The notes beneath the pieces are model-generated. The model had not been told where the DNA came from. It was given only the letters and a program-made list of their open reading frames with translations, and did no database searches. The translations under genes were made by a program, and so were the position numbers. Positions 34,769 through 46,657 of a stretch of 64,000 bases of DNA are shown here, piece by piece. This DNA comes from Humulus lupulus (lineage: Eukaryota; Streptophyta; Magnoliopsida; Rosales; Cannabaceae): contig NC_084797.1 in assembly GCF_963169125.1 (NCBI RefSeq), forward strand, positions 96,993,868 to 97,057,867. The letters run 5' to 3'. How positions within the stretch are numbered: the first letter of the stretch is position 1; every line of letters starts with the position of its first letter.

Positions 34769-37700
34769 GAGCCAAGGTTTATTGGTTCTGGAGATCGACC
34801 GAACATGTACGCTCGCTGTCAGTGACAAGTTCGACTCAGGGCTGGTTGGTATGAATGATTAATATGCTTGAATATATGTTTGATTGCCCTGTTTGCCTGC
34901 TTATTTATATGGAGCATGAGAAATGAGTTGACATATGCATGAGATACTGTTGGGGCTGGGCCCTTGACTATTGTATGTTGAGATTAAAGTGTGTTGTATA
35001 ATATTATTATGCATATGGATGAACATTGGGATAATGGTTCGCATATTGAGTTTATGTGGTTAATTGTTTAAATTGAATTCGTATGTAATATCCGTTTATT
35101 TGCTTGTATGAAGCATGTTGAGACCTGGGTATACTTGGTGATGTTAAAATCTGGTAGCTAAATGTATATCATTGTGGATTTGGCCTATTTATGCTTTGTG
35201 TGTGCATGATAACTGTGGTTATTTGGATCTAGTTGTGGTTTGGTTCAGAGTATGAACCACAGAGCTCAGGAGTTTGGTCAGTTTTGACAGATGAACTCGT
35301 GTTGTTTGTTCCTAGAAAGGTTTTGTGGACCGGATATTGTGTTGAAAGGGGGATTCCAGATATAAGTTGGAGTTGAGATCTCCAGATATCCCTGATAGCA
35401 GCAGTAGAGGGTCACTAGTGTGTGAGTAAGCTGCGGAGTTTATTAGTTGAGATGGAACAGAAGAACAACAGATTTCTCTGGAAAATAGCTGGTTTGTATG
35501 CTTTAATAGTAAGGGTTACCAGTGTTGGTATACTGTGAGGGTATGGACAGAAAAAGGGTATTAAATGAAAGGTTTAATGGGTGTTATCCTCTGGTTTTGA
35601 GGAGAGTTTGGGCAGACAAGGAATTCATCAATAGATGGGCAGAGTTAATTCCACCCTTGGTTAAGAGGATGGGAGATCCCGATTAGAGGGTTGTGTTAAA
35701 TGTTGAGGCAGAGAGATGCCTGGAAATGATACTCGGGCTGAGGTACTGGCTTATTGGGCTGGAAAGAACCTAGATGGTGATTGATAGAAGAGGTTATAAA
35801 GACATGGTTAGAACTGTGGAGACTGGTGGGCTCATAAGTTTGGTTTGGACTAATAGGGTAACACAGTGTAAATCAGTGGGTTTGGTGAATTGGGTAATTC
35901 ATTTCGGAAATTTATACTGATGGATGTATCTGGAATTGTTGGCGACCCATTTAAGGATTGAACTCTGGGATAGTCCAAGGCATTTGGGCCGCTCTGATGT
36001 AAGAATTTATCGTCTGTATGTGGATGGCGGAGAGGGCCATGTTGTTCGAGGAACTGATGGTAGATGTATAGAGCATGAGTGCTAGAGCAGTATGGCAGTG
36101 CTTCCTTTGATGGAATTAGTAAAGATAGATTCGTGATAATCAAGTTAAAAGAACCCCAGATAGTCCTGGGGCTTTTGGTTTGCCAGAAAGGGGGAAAAGT
36201 CTGATTGATAAGATGGTACTTTTATTGATAGAACGCAGCAAGGTTGGATTCTCAATTGTTGAGGTAGAAGGACCCCAGACAGTACTAGGGCACCTAATTG
36301 TGATTAGAAAGAAGCCTGATTGAAAAGGCAGTTATCAAGATGGTGACAGGAACCAGGGAGGTTATTTGGTATGTACATGAGGGAGAGAATGCCACCTGAG
36401 AGGAGGTCAGGTGAGGGCATGACTTCTACATAGAATGACTCGATATGTTAGGATGGATTTCCCATGGTGAGGGAAACAGAAAATTTGAATGCCTCGTTAC
36501 ACTCAAAGTTCGAGGCTGATTCCTCGAGGATGAGTATTTAACTGGCTGGTGTATGCTTTGGTCATGTAACGAACTGGAAGAGCTCTGTGTGGAGATTGTT
36601 ACGAGAGGGAGTTAGACATAGAGAGTTGCCTCAAGGGTGCCATATGTGAGGCTGAGGATGGTAATACTTATTGAGAAGGAATTAGAAACTTTTGGCAGAT
36701 GAATTGGGAAGCAAGTGATTGTGAAACTCATAGTGAGAAAGTTAATCAGTTAAGGAATAACCATGGATTGTAAAGGATATCATCTGGAGAATGTTAGTGA
36801 GAATGAATGGAAACTGAGTTGACCAGTGGGAAAATTATGTGGGTATGTAAAGAAAGATTTGGGGGTACTTCAAGGTCGGACCACAGATGGGATTGGTATA
36901 AGGAATGTTGTAAAAGATGGTTTTGGCTGACAGAAAATCTATTGAAGCAATCGAAGGAATTTGACCTTGGAGTAGTCAGAGTGTTATACAGCGGGGATTG
37001 TTAGCATCGTCGGTTAAGAATATAAAGTTTGATGTTGGGTACAAGATAGGACAATGTCTCCAGGAGTTGATCTATGACCTGGTTATTAACAGCTGGAAAT
37101 CAAGGAAAGAGACATTTCAGGAATTTTGTTTTGTAATGAGTAAAGTGTGAGGAGTTGGTAACAAAGATTCTAGATTGGTTCAAGCTACGGCAGCACAGGT
37201 AAGTTCTTTAAGTAGAGCATACAAGAATGGTTTAGGCAAGTCCCCTTCAAGTTCACGAGCAGTATATGTGAATTACTTCCAGACGAAAAAGGAGAGCAAA
37301 TGACTATTAAGCTGAAGACGTTAGTACCCAGGAGGCAGGGTCATAGGTAAGGTTCTACGGGATGTCAGTTTGGGTTTCGTTAGGAATACTCAAGTAGAGC
37401 TACAAGAAGAAAGGACAGGTATGAGAAGATTTGAACTGAAGCCACAAAGAAGCTAATGAAGAATATCTGAAGAATAGAAAGCATAACAGGACTGGTAAGC
37501 GCGTCATCTATTGTATAAGTATTTCCGGAGACAACTACATCAGAAACGAGGAGAATAGTAAAACTTGAGGTTAGACAGAATGAGTGGTGTCAAATCAGAA
37601 AAATTCAGAAGACAAGGTAAGAATGGATTGGTATCTGGCGATGCTGGAATATGTGTGTGATATGGTTAAGTATAGAGTGATAGCATAAAGAACCTGATCT

Positions 37701-39281
37701 ATGGTAGGATATGGAAATGGGGGAGTGTATCATGATTTGGGCACGCCCAGGAATAAATTGACGCGAGGATGGATCGAACCTTGCAGGAGACGAAAGAATG
37801 AACACGGTTGTTATACTTGGAGCGTTAAGTTGACAGTTATGGATATCATAAGATGCTTGAGTATTGGGTATTAGTAAGAAAGATAACGTTGAGACCGAGA
37901 TGTGGTGAAAAGTAACAGACGGATGATCAGTGTTTGAAGTCCTCGATTGAGCGAGGGGAAATTTAGTTGGAGGCGGAACTCCTAACTGAGAGGCGTGTGT
38001 CAGTCAGGGAATAACGCCATAGATTGTAATGGGGTGGACAAGGCAACGACTGAGTTCGGCGCAACGTTAGTAAGTAATGATTAGCTGGGGAGTGTCATTG
38101 AACTATGGAATCTGAAGTGGCGGCTTTGGTTGAAGCAGGGAAGAACCCTGCCAAGGTGGTACAAGTTAGGATACCAGGAATGGGTGAAGGGTCCAATTAG
38201 ATTTGGTTTATGTATGAGAATTCTGAATGGATATCATCCCACCTCCTAGGGTACGTTGTACCGGGAGGGTTGAGCGGGTGACAGAATCTAGTGTTTTCCT
38301 TTGGACCCTGACGGGTTAAGTGATGTGGCAGTGTATCATGGGTATAGTCCACTTTAGACCCTAAGTAAGGTATCCAGACATGAAAAGTTTTAACTCAGTT
38401 GATGGAGTTAATGTGGTTGGGTCTAGTGAACTGGTTTCAGGGTAGAACGTCGATGATACTGAATTGAGACCCTATAGTATTTTAAATTTTGGAATGGATC
38501 TAGAGAACGAAAAGAACAGAGAGGGAATATGGAATTATCAGTTGATTGCAAGTGGAATAGCAGTCTGAAAGTTTATCAGATATCTTCAAGAATTGAGCGC
38601 TGAGTAGGCGAATACTTGAGGTATTAAGGGAAGTGTAATCCTTGATGAGTTAGTCGTGGTAGCAGTTGCTGGTGTCATGTTAATGTAACACGACATAGGA
38701 CATGGTAAGAGGTGAAGGTTAGTGAATACTACGATTTGGCATTGGTTCAGAGAGAAAGCCAGACAGGTTGTTGGAATTCTTAAGGCAGGAGTGTCTGCCT
38801 ATTTGAAAGGATAAAGAGCTTGTGAATTGTTAAATTATGAGGAAATAATGTTCCGAAGGGAAAGATTTGTAACTCTACGTAATATCAGACAAGGATTTGT
38901 ATGGTGTTCAGAGAAAGAAGGGAGAATTCTGACTCCTGATTCAACAAAAAATTCTGAAGTTTTACCAAGGGTTAGGCCAGCGGGGCCTACTAATTGATCC
39001 CACCTAGTAGAGGTGACGACTTTTGAGTATCTTTGGAATCAGGAATAAGACAATGAATTGGTCATTGTAATCTAGGCAGACCCTGAGGCTTCAGCAGGGT
39101 TGCGGTATAAACGGGGGGATAACGAGAGTATGTATATTAGACAAGAACTTGGGGGGCAAGATTGTTACGCCTGAAAGAGTGTTGTTGGGAACTAAAGTAA
39201 GGTGGTGGACCTTGGAGATTATGGTCAGCATTGCGGGTTGCTGACTAATGTGTTTGGGTAAATTTCGAGGACGAAATTTTT

Positions 39282-39297
39282 ATGAGAAGGGGATAGT
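39282..39297 (+). promoter_or_regulatory. Element A polypurine tract
   Basis: ATGAGAAGGGGATAGT directly before the 3' LTR. Element B has the equivalent AAGGAGGGGATAGT at 46644-46657. Confidence 0.75.
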
Positions 39298-41549
39298 TGT
39301 AACGACCCAAAATCGCTAATAAGGCTTAAGGGCCTTGATTAGTGTGCCAGGAGGGCATGTTGGGATTTATGTGCGATTTTATGAGTTAAATGCATGATTA
39401 TGATTTAAAGCATGTTATATGACTAATTGAACATTCGAGATGCATGACTACGTGGTTAGTATGCATGTTAGGTGAAATAAATATGCATGTGGACCCCGTT
39501 TGCATGATAGGGGTAAATTGGTAATTTTAGCCCGCTGAGGGCATATATGTGATAATTGTATTATGTGAATTGTACCACGTGAGTGTGGTGTTATTATTGT
39601 GATGCACGTGCCGAGACGGTCCTAGAGAGCAAATTAACTTAAAAGTCACAACGGGATTTCTATACCCGACTCGGGAGGAGCCTAGGGGTACCTTGGGAAT
39701 TCTATGGCTAAGTTGAGATTTAGCGGGTAATGGTTATTGGTGATTGAGTAACCTGGGTAACCATTAGTTACTGCTGTGAGTAATAAGTTTAGTTGGAAAA
39801 TGGTAGAATTGAAATATTAGTGAAAGGACTAGAGTGCCCTTGAGGACTTAGTTGGGAAAGGATTATTTGGAGGGGTAGCATGGTCATTTGGCAAGGGGTT
39901 TAGACAATTTTCAGCTGGGATTATAGGGTACACGGTTTGGGAATTTGGGTTATTTGATGGCTTTGTTAAAAATAAAGAGAAGGAAAGTTAGGGCAATGAA
40001 AAGAAGAAGAAGAAGAGAAAAAGGGGCTGAAGTGGGAGTTTAGGAGGAGATCAAGGATGCTTTTGGGTGAATTCTCTACTTAAGGTAAGGATTTTATGCA
40101 TATTTAAGAGTTGTTTCTGTTTTGATTTGTGAAATTTAAAGCTTGACTTAAGTCTTTTAAAGTTTTAGTTTGAAGTTGCTGATTTTGCAATCTAAGGGTG
40201 GATTGTTGGGTGTGTTTGTGTTTTGAGCTTGAATCTAGAGTTTATGGGTTGTTAGATGGTTTATTTGATGTTTTAAATTGATCTTGGGGTTTAGGTATTT
40301 GTTTGGGATGATTTGGAGAGGTTTTAGTTCGGGAAAAACGCAAGAGAAAACCCAGAAATCTGGGTTCGTGAAGGAGCGCCGCGGCGCGAGGCTGATTCCA
40401 GGAAGGGTGAGGCTTTTGACTTGCTGGGCGCCGCGGCCCTCTAGGGTAGCGCCGCAGCGCTAGGCTATTTTCAGGATGGGAAATTTCGCAATTTCGAACC
40501 TTTGCTCCAGGGGTTCGGGGGATGTTTCCAATGGATTGTTTTAGGAATTTGGGAGTCCCAAAAGTACGGGATTGGTCCCGGGAAATGGTTTTGGGTTGGT
40601 TAGTATTAAAAGTCTTATATGTGTGTTGTGACTAGGATTTCGAGGAGGCTCGTGCTAGAGGACCGTGCTTGTGGCCTTGGTGCATCGGAAAGCTCAGAAT
40701 ACAAGTAAGAAAACTATAATACCCGTAGGATAGGGCATGGGCCCATAGTGTGATTGCAGGGCACGACCCTATATTGCATTATATGTTAGGGTGTAGACTT
40801 TATTGAATTGATATATATGTTCAAATGCTATTTGAGTTAGACAATCTGTGATTATAGTTGAATGATACGGCGCGGAGCCGAGAACGGCAATGGAGCCGAG
40901 AACGGCGAAAGGCCAAGAACGGCAGTGGGGCTAGAAGTAGCACTTAGCACCTGGGATGCTTATAGTCAGGGTCGGACCCAGCGGATAAATGTGATATCCT
41001 TACAGTAAGGACCGAGACCCCAGGCTTTGGTAAGGTTTCTGGGGCGGCACGGCCGTGTTTGCTTAGTCTAATAGTTGACTTGTTTATTTGTGGACTATCT
41101 GGTATGATTAACTGTATAATTTGCATATGTTATGTACTGCATGAGTTTTCTTGCTGGGCTTCGGCTCACGGGTTCTCTGTGTTGCAGGTAAGGGCAAAGA
41201 TTGAGTCAACCAGCCATGAGTACGGAGAGCGTGAAGCGATGCGTACATGTTTGGCCTGCCCGACTGCTTTGGTTGGGGGTTTATTCGAAAATGGCTGTAA
41301 TAATCTATGATTTTTAGAACTGATCAACTGTAAACTTATTTCAAGATGTAAATAGTTTTCAAACCTTATTTTGGGATCCCAAATGTTTAATACTAGAAGT
41401 TTTTATTGAAACAACACATTTTCAAAGATTACAACCTTAACTTTTAATTAGTCACACTTTCGTTTCAAAATCTCAGTTAGCGAGTTAATTGCACAAAGTT
41501 TTCTTTTAAAACTCACTTGGTAACGGCTCTAAGGAAGTAGGGCGTTACA
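39298..41549 (+). mobile_element. Element A 3' LTR (complete)
   Basis: Starts TGTAACGACCC and ends GGGCGTTACA, 2252 bp. It lacks the plastid patch and keeps the ancestral sequence at 40739-40910. Relative to the 5' LTR it lacks 21 bp between direct repeats of GCGCCGCGG near 40377-40386, and has fewer AGA repeats near 40000. The conserved block is at 41146-41200. It is followed directly by element B LTR sequence at 41550. Confidence 0.93.
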
Positions 41550-42316
41550 CTAAGAGTGCCAGAATCAATATTTGCGCACCAGTAGCTGAGGTTAATCAAA
41601 TAATCACTGAGCTTGGCCTAAGCGTGCCAGAGTCAATGGGTTGAACAATTGGCTCGGCCTAAGTGAGCCGAAGACAGTGACTTAAACAGAGGGTGCGGCC
41701 TAAGGGTGCCAACCCTAGATATTGTGTGAAATGTTTATTGATGTTAATCTAATGATTGTGGCATGCTTATTGTCTGGATGGTTAATTTTTGGTTTGTTGA
41801 TTGATATTACTAATTATGTGAATGACGCAGTCTATTGAGTAATTGATTAATGATTTGTGAGCTATCTGGTTACTATTTTTGATCATGCTATGCATTATAG
41901 TTTTATTGTTGGGCCTCGACTCATGGGTGCTACGTGGTGCAGGTAAAGGCAAGGGTTTGATGGTTCAACCATGAGTTGGAGAGCTCTGGGGGCGAGGCGT
42001 ACTTTTCCAGCTTCTCTGCCGCCATAATCGAGGGTTTGTACAAGGACGGAAACCTAAAATGTATACTTTTCCATTGGAGTGGCCATGTTTATTTATAACT
42101 TTTGGAATTTTTGTAAATATGCCTTTTAAACCCTGTTTTGGGATCCCATGTACTAAACAATTATTTTAATGAAAATCATTTGTTTATGACCAAAATATTT
42201 TAAACTCTACCTGTTTATTACTATAGGATCACGTTTTTGTTTGAAAGACTTGATTAGCAAGCCTTGCACTATTTTAAATACACAGTGTAACGGTCTTGGT
42301 TATCCAGGACGTTACA
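41550..42316 (+). mobile_element. Element B 5' LTR, right part
   Basis: Matches the B 3' LTR from 48178 (CTAAGAGTGCC) to the end (GTTACA). Base pairs equivalent to 47895-48177 of the 3' LTR are absent, a 283-bp loss at the site of A. The conserved block is at 41901-41955. Confidence 0.9.
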
Positions 42317-45300
42317 ACTTGGTATCAGAGCGGTCTAGGTTTAAAGGTTCTTGAAGACTGGCTGGACATGTACACTTGCCGCTAAATACAAGCATGACTC
42401 AGGGTTTTGTAATTGAATACATGAGATTATATGGTTAAGTGCCTAAAGAAAATATCATTGCATTCATTTATATGCTTAATAGGGAGCATGAGATCATGAT
42501 AGGGCCTGGCCTTTGACTGTAGTGTGATGATATCGAAGTGTGCTGATTAGCATTGCTATTGCATGTGGATGGATATTTGAATAACAGTTTGTATATTGAT
42601 TACATGTGTTTAATTGGTTAAATTGAATTTACATGTTCTATCTATTTATTGGTATATGGAAAGCATGATAAACATGATTATATTTAGTAGCAATGAATTT
42701 GTTAGCTAATGCACAGTAATGTAGATTGGTGTTTGTTATGCTTTATGTGTGTATGGTTATTGTGATTGTTTGGACCTGCCTGTGGGGTTTAGTCAGTGAT
42801 GGCGGATGAATTCAAATTGTTTGTGCTCAGAATGGTTAAATGGACTTGGCAATGATAGAGTAGGGGTTGCAGATGATAGACAGGGATTGGAACCCTCCAT
42901 CTGCCCTGAAGGTCACAGTAGACGTTTACAGCAGTGGCACAAGTGTTGGTTGACTTGAAGATACAGACAGATAAGAGTACTATATGGAAGGCTTTAAAGG
43001 CATAATTCCCTGGTTTTGAGGAAGGATTGGAGTTGCCTAGGAATTGATTAGTGAATGAGCATAGCTAATTCCATCATGGATTACATGAAGTTGATAGGCG
43101 TGACAGAGCGGTTGTGTCAAGTAGTTGTGGCAAAAGGATGCACAGAAATGATACCCCAGACCCGAAGTGTTAGCATGCTGGGTTGGGAGGAACTCAGATA
43201 GTGATGTGATAGAAGAGGTTACTACAAAGTGGTTGGAGCTACGGGGACTAATAAGTTTATGAATATGGTTTAGAATGGTCAGACAATGATAGAGAATGTC
43301 AACAAGTTTGGCGAGTTAGTCAATTCGCTTTGGAAGTTGATACAAGCGGATGTAGCCGGAAATGATGACTCATTTAAGGATTAAACTCTGGGATGGCCCA
43401 AAGCATCAAGGCCGCTCTAGTGCATGAGATGTTTATTTGTGCTTGGGTAGCAGGGAGGGCCATGTTACTTAAGGTATAAGGAATGAGGTATAGAGCGTGA
43501 ATGTCGTAGGGCAAGAGATGCAGACGACAGTATTCCCATTGGTGGAAACTAGTAAGGACAGATTCTTGGTAATCGAAACAGAAGAGCCCCTAACAGTTCT
43601 TTGTCTCCTCGTTTTGATAGGAAGAGGTATAGTTTACAGGATAGCCATTAGGATAGTGATGAGGCTTAGTGAAGTTATTCAGTATGCACTAGAAACAGGA
43701 GACACCATCTGGGAAGATGCCAGATAGGGATGCGTTATCTACATGGAATGGTTTAGTACGTTAGGGCTGATTAGGGATTGCCCAGGGTTGGATAATGGAA
43801 GACTGAAATGCCTTGATACATTTGAAGTCCGACGCTAATCCCTCAGAGGTGACTGGTTGACTTGATAATCCTCGTTCTTGGTTACATAACGAACTGGAAG
43901 AGTTCGGTGTTGCATATCTTCTAGGAAAGATTCAGATATGAAGTACATGCCTTAAGGTTGTTGTGTGAGGGGCTTGAGATATTAGTGCTTGTTGGGGATT
44001 AATTAGAAACTCCTTAAAGAGGAATTATAATACATATAGTAAAGAGATTCATAGTGAAAGTGAGTGAGCCTGTCATATGAGAGCCTTGTTGCGAACCTGG
44101 GTAAGAGCTAATTTGTGAAGAGACAACCATGGATTGCAAGGGACATCACCTGAAGTATATAAGTTGGACTGAATGGAAACTGAAGTGGTCAGTAGAGATT
44201 CAGATAGGCATGTAAAGATTTGTTGAGTACACTTTAGGAGTTGGCTATGGATAGACTCGGTATCGGGGATGGTATGAAGAATGGTATTAGTTTGGCAGAA
44301 ATAATTATTGGTTCAATTGAAGAAGTGTCTGGCTTAGGGATGGATTAGCAGAGCATCATATCGTGGAATTCGTTGTCATTGTTTGTTAAGGATGAAGAGT
44401 TTGAATGCCCAGTTACAAGACATGACAATGTCTTCAGGAATTGATCTTCGATTTGGTTATTACTAGCTAAGGATCAAGGAAAAAGATATTTCAGGAATTA
44501 ACACTTGTACCAAGTGGGGTGTGATGGATTACCAGTAGAGATTCTTAACTGATTTAAGCTTCAACAACACAGGTAAGTTCAACAAGCAGAGAGTACAAGA
44601 AGGATATGAATAAGTCACATCTAGGCTCGTCAAGGATGCATTAAACTACTTTCCAGCTAGAAGCAGAATGCGAACGACTACTACACTGACGATACTAAGA
44701 CTAAAGAAGCAAGACTACAGGTAAGGCTCCAGAAGGTGTCAGTTTCAATCTCGCCAAAGGTATTCAAGGTCATGCTACAAGAAGAGAAGGGATCAGGTAT
44801 GAAGAGATTCAGTCTGAAGCCACAAAAGAGATTACTGAAGAACGTCTGAAGGATAGGAAGCACAACGAGACTAGGGAACATGTCATCAACTACATAAGTA
44901 TCTTTGGAGAATGGCCACATCAGAGATTAGAATGACAAAAGAACCTAAGGGTAGACTCAATGGACAACTTTGTATCAGATTTTCAAAAGACGGAATAAGG
45001 ATTGGTTAACACCTCGTGATATAGAAGTCCGTGTGTAATGAATGGTTACTAATGAGTAGTGAGAAGGAACTTGACTTTGTTTTAAGAACATGAAACTGTA
45101 AGCGGTGCATCAAGTCTGAGACGCGCCCAGACATAGACTGAAGGGATAATGGTTTGAGTCTCGGGGTAAGTGAGAGAGTGGGAACATGGTTGGTGTACAG
45201 AGAATATTAAGTTGACGGTGAAGGTATAGCGGAAGAGATTTGAGCGCTTGGTCGTTTGTAGAAGAATAACTCTGAGACCAGGATCCAGTGAGACTTACTA

Positions 45301-46657
45301 GGTATTTCGTACTAGAAATCCTTGACTGTACAAGAGGAAAAAAATTAGTTTGGAAGCTGATCTCTTACTTTGGATGGTCTGTGTCGGTCGGATAGGACGC
45401 CACGAATTACAACAAGGTCAGATACAGTAACAATTGGGATTGATGTGGCGCCGGTGATGGGTTGTGGATAGATATATGTCTTTATGGACAGTGAAATTCA
45501 GAAAGAAGATCTTGTGAGGATGGTCAAGAAACCTACCATAGTAGTATGAATTAAGAAATGAAGATCGGATGAGTGATCCAATAGAATCTGGTGTTGAGTG
45601 GGAGATCCTATATGAACATCGTATTACCTTCTAAGACATATGGTAACAAGGAAGTTGAAATGGATGATAAGATCTAATATCCAAATATTGGTAGATAAAA
45701 TGGTATAGTGGTGGATTGTAAGATGATTGTATACAGAAGGTTGCGACACAACAGGTTGAATTAACATACTTCGATTCATGTGAATGGGTGATGCAGCATG
45801 ATAAGTGATAGTGTTGGGTTGAGACCCTTGAGTTTCTCCAATTTTTTGAAAGAGAATGGGGGAAAGAAGGAAATAAGGTCGAAACCTAGAATTATTGGTT
45901 GTCTATAGATAGAATGGAGATTTGAAGGATTTATGGTTATTTTAACGAATTATGTATTGAATGTGCAAGTGTTTGGGATATTAAGAAAAGTATAGTCCCT
46001 TGATGAAACAGTCACAGTGATGAATACCAATTTGCGGCTAAGATGACACGACATAGGATATGGTAAGGAAATAAAAGGCAATGAGTATTATGGTTTAGCA
46101 TTGGTTCAGGGGAAAATCGATGAAGTTGTTAGAATTATTAGGGCAGGAGCATCTGTCCATTTGGAAGGACATAAGAGGTTGCAAGATTCAAGTATCGAAA
46201 CATGAAATTCTAGAATGAGAGACTTGTAATTCTCCAAGCAGTGTAGACAAGAAAGGGTATAAGAGTCAGGGGAAGAAAAAGGGAGTTTCATTCCCGGTTT
46301 AACAAGAGTTCTGAGATCGCACAAAATATTAGGCCAGAGGCCTACAAATTTCCCTTACCCTGGTGTGGGTGGTGGCTTACAGATTTTATTGATGTCAATA
46401 ATAGGACGGAAAATGATTGCTGATGAGATAAGTAGACTCTGGGGTTTCAGCAGAGTTTTTGGGCGAGAAAAGGTTAATGTGATTACAGTCATAAGATAAG
46501 ATCTTATGGAACAAGATTGTCACTTTAGTAAGAGTGTTATTGCGGGATTAAAGGTAAGGAATTTGACTTTGGAGTTATGGTCAGAGTTATGAGAGTTGTC
46601 ACTTGGTGTGTGTTCAAATAAATTTTGAGGACAAAATTGTTGTAAGGAGGGGATAGT
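42317..46657 (+). mobile_element. Element B internal region, non-coding (LARD-like)
   Basis: 4341 bp. The primer site TGGTATCAGAGC (42320-42331) is followed by a leader resembling that of C (CTAGGTTTAAAGGTTCTTGAA, as in C) to about 42700, then about 3.9 kb similar to element A and stop-rich in all frames. It ends AAATTTTGAGGACAAAATT plus a purine tract. No retroviral domain was recognised on either strand. It is probably mobilised in trans. Confidence 0.85.
42320..42331 (+). promoter_or_regulatory. Element B primer-binding site (tRNA-iMet type)
   Basis: TGGTATCAGAGC, three bases after the B 5' LTR end. Confidence 0.92.

Larger units (their letters stand above)
34754..39297 (+). mobile_element. 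Element A internal region, non-coding (LARD-like)
   Basis: 4544 bp. The primer site TGGTATCAGAGC (34757-34768) is followed by a leader similar to C and B to about 35200. The rest has stops in every frame, with no gag, protease, RT, RNase H or integrase motif on either strand. It is similar along its length to the B interior. The 3' end reads AAATTTCGAGGACGAAATTT, then a purine tract and the LTR, the same ending as coding Tekay elements. The longest ORF (97 codons, minus strand, 35850-36143) resembles nothing known to me. Confidence 0.85.

Noticed and set aside
35850..36143. 97-codon minus-strand ORF in the element A interior
   Set aside because: No recognised domain and no equivalent open frame seen in the matching part of element B.
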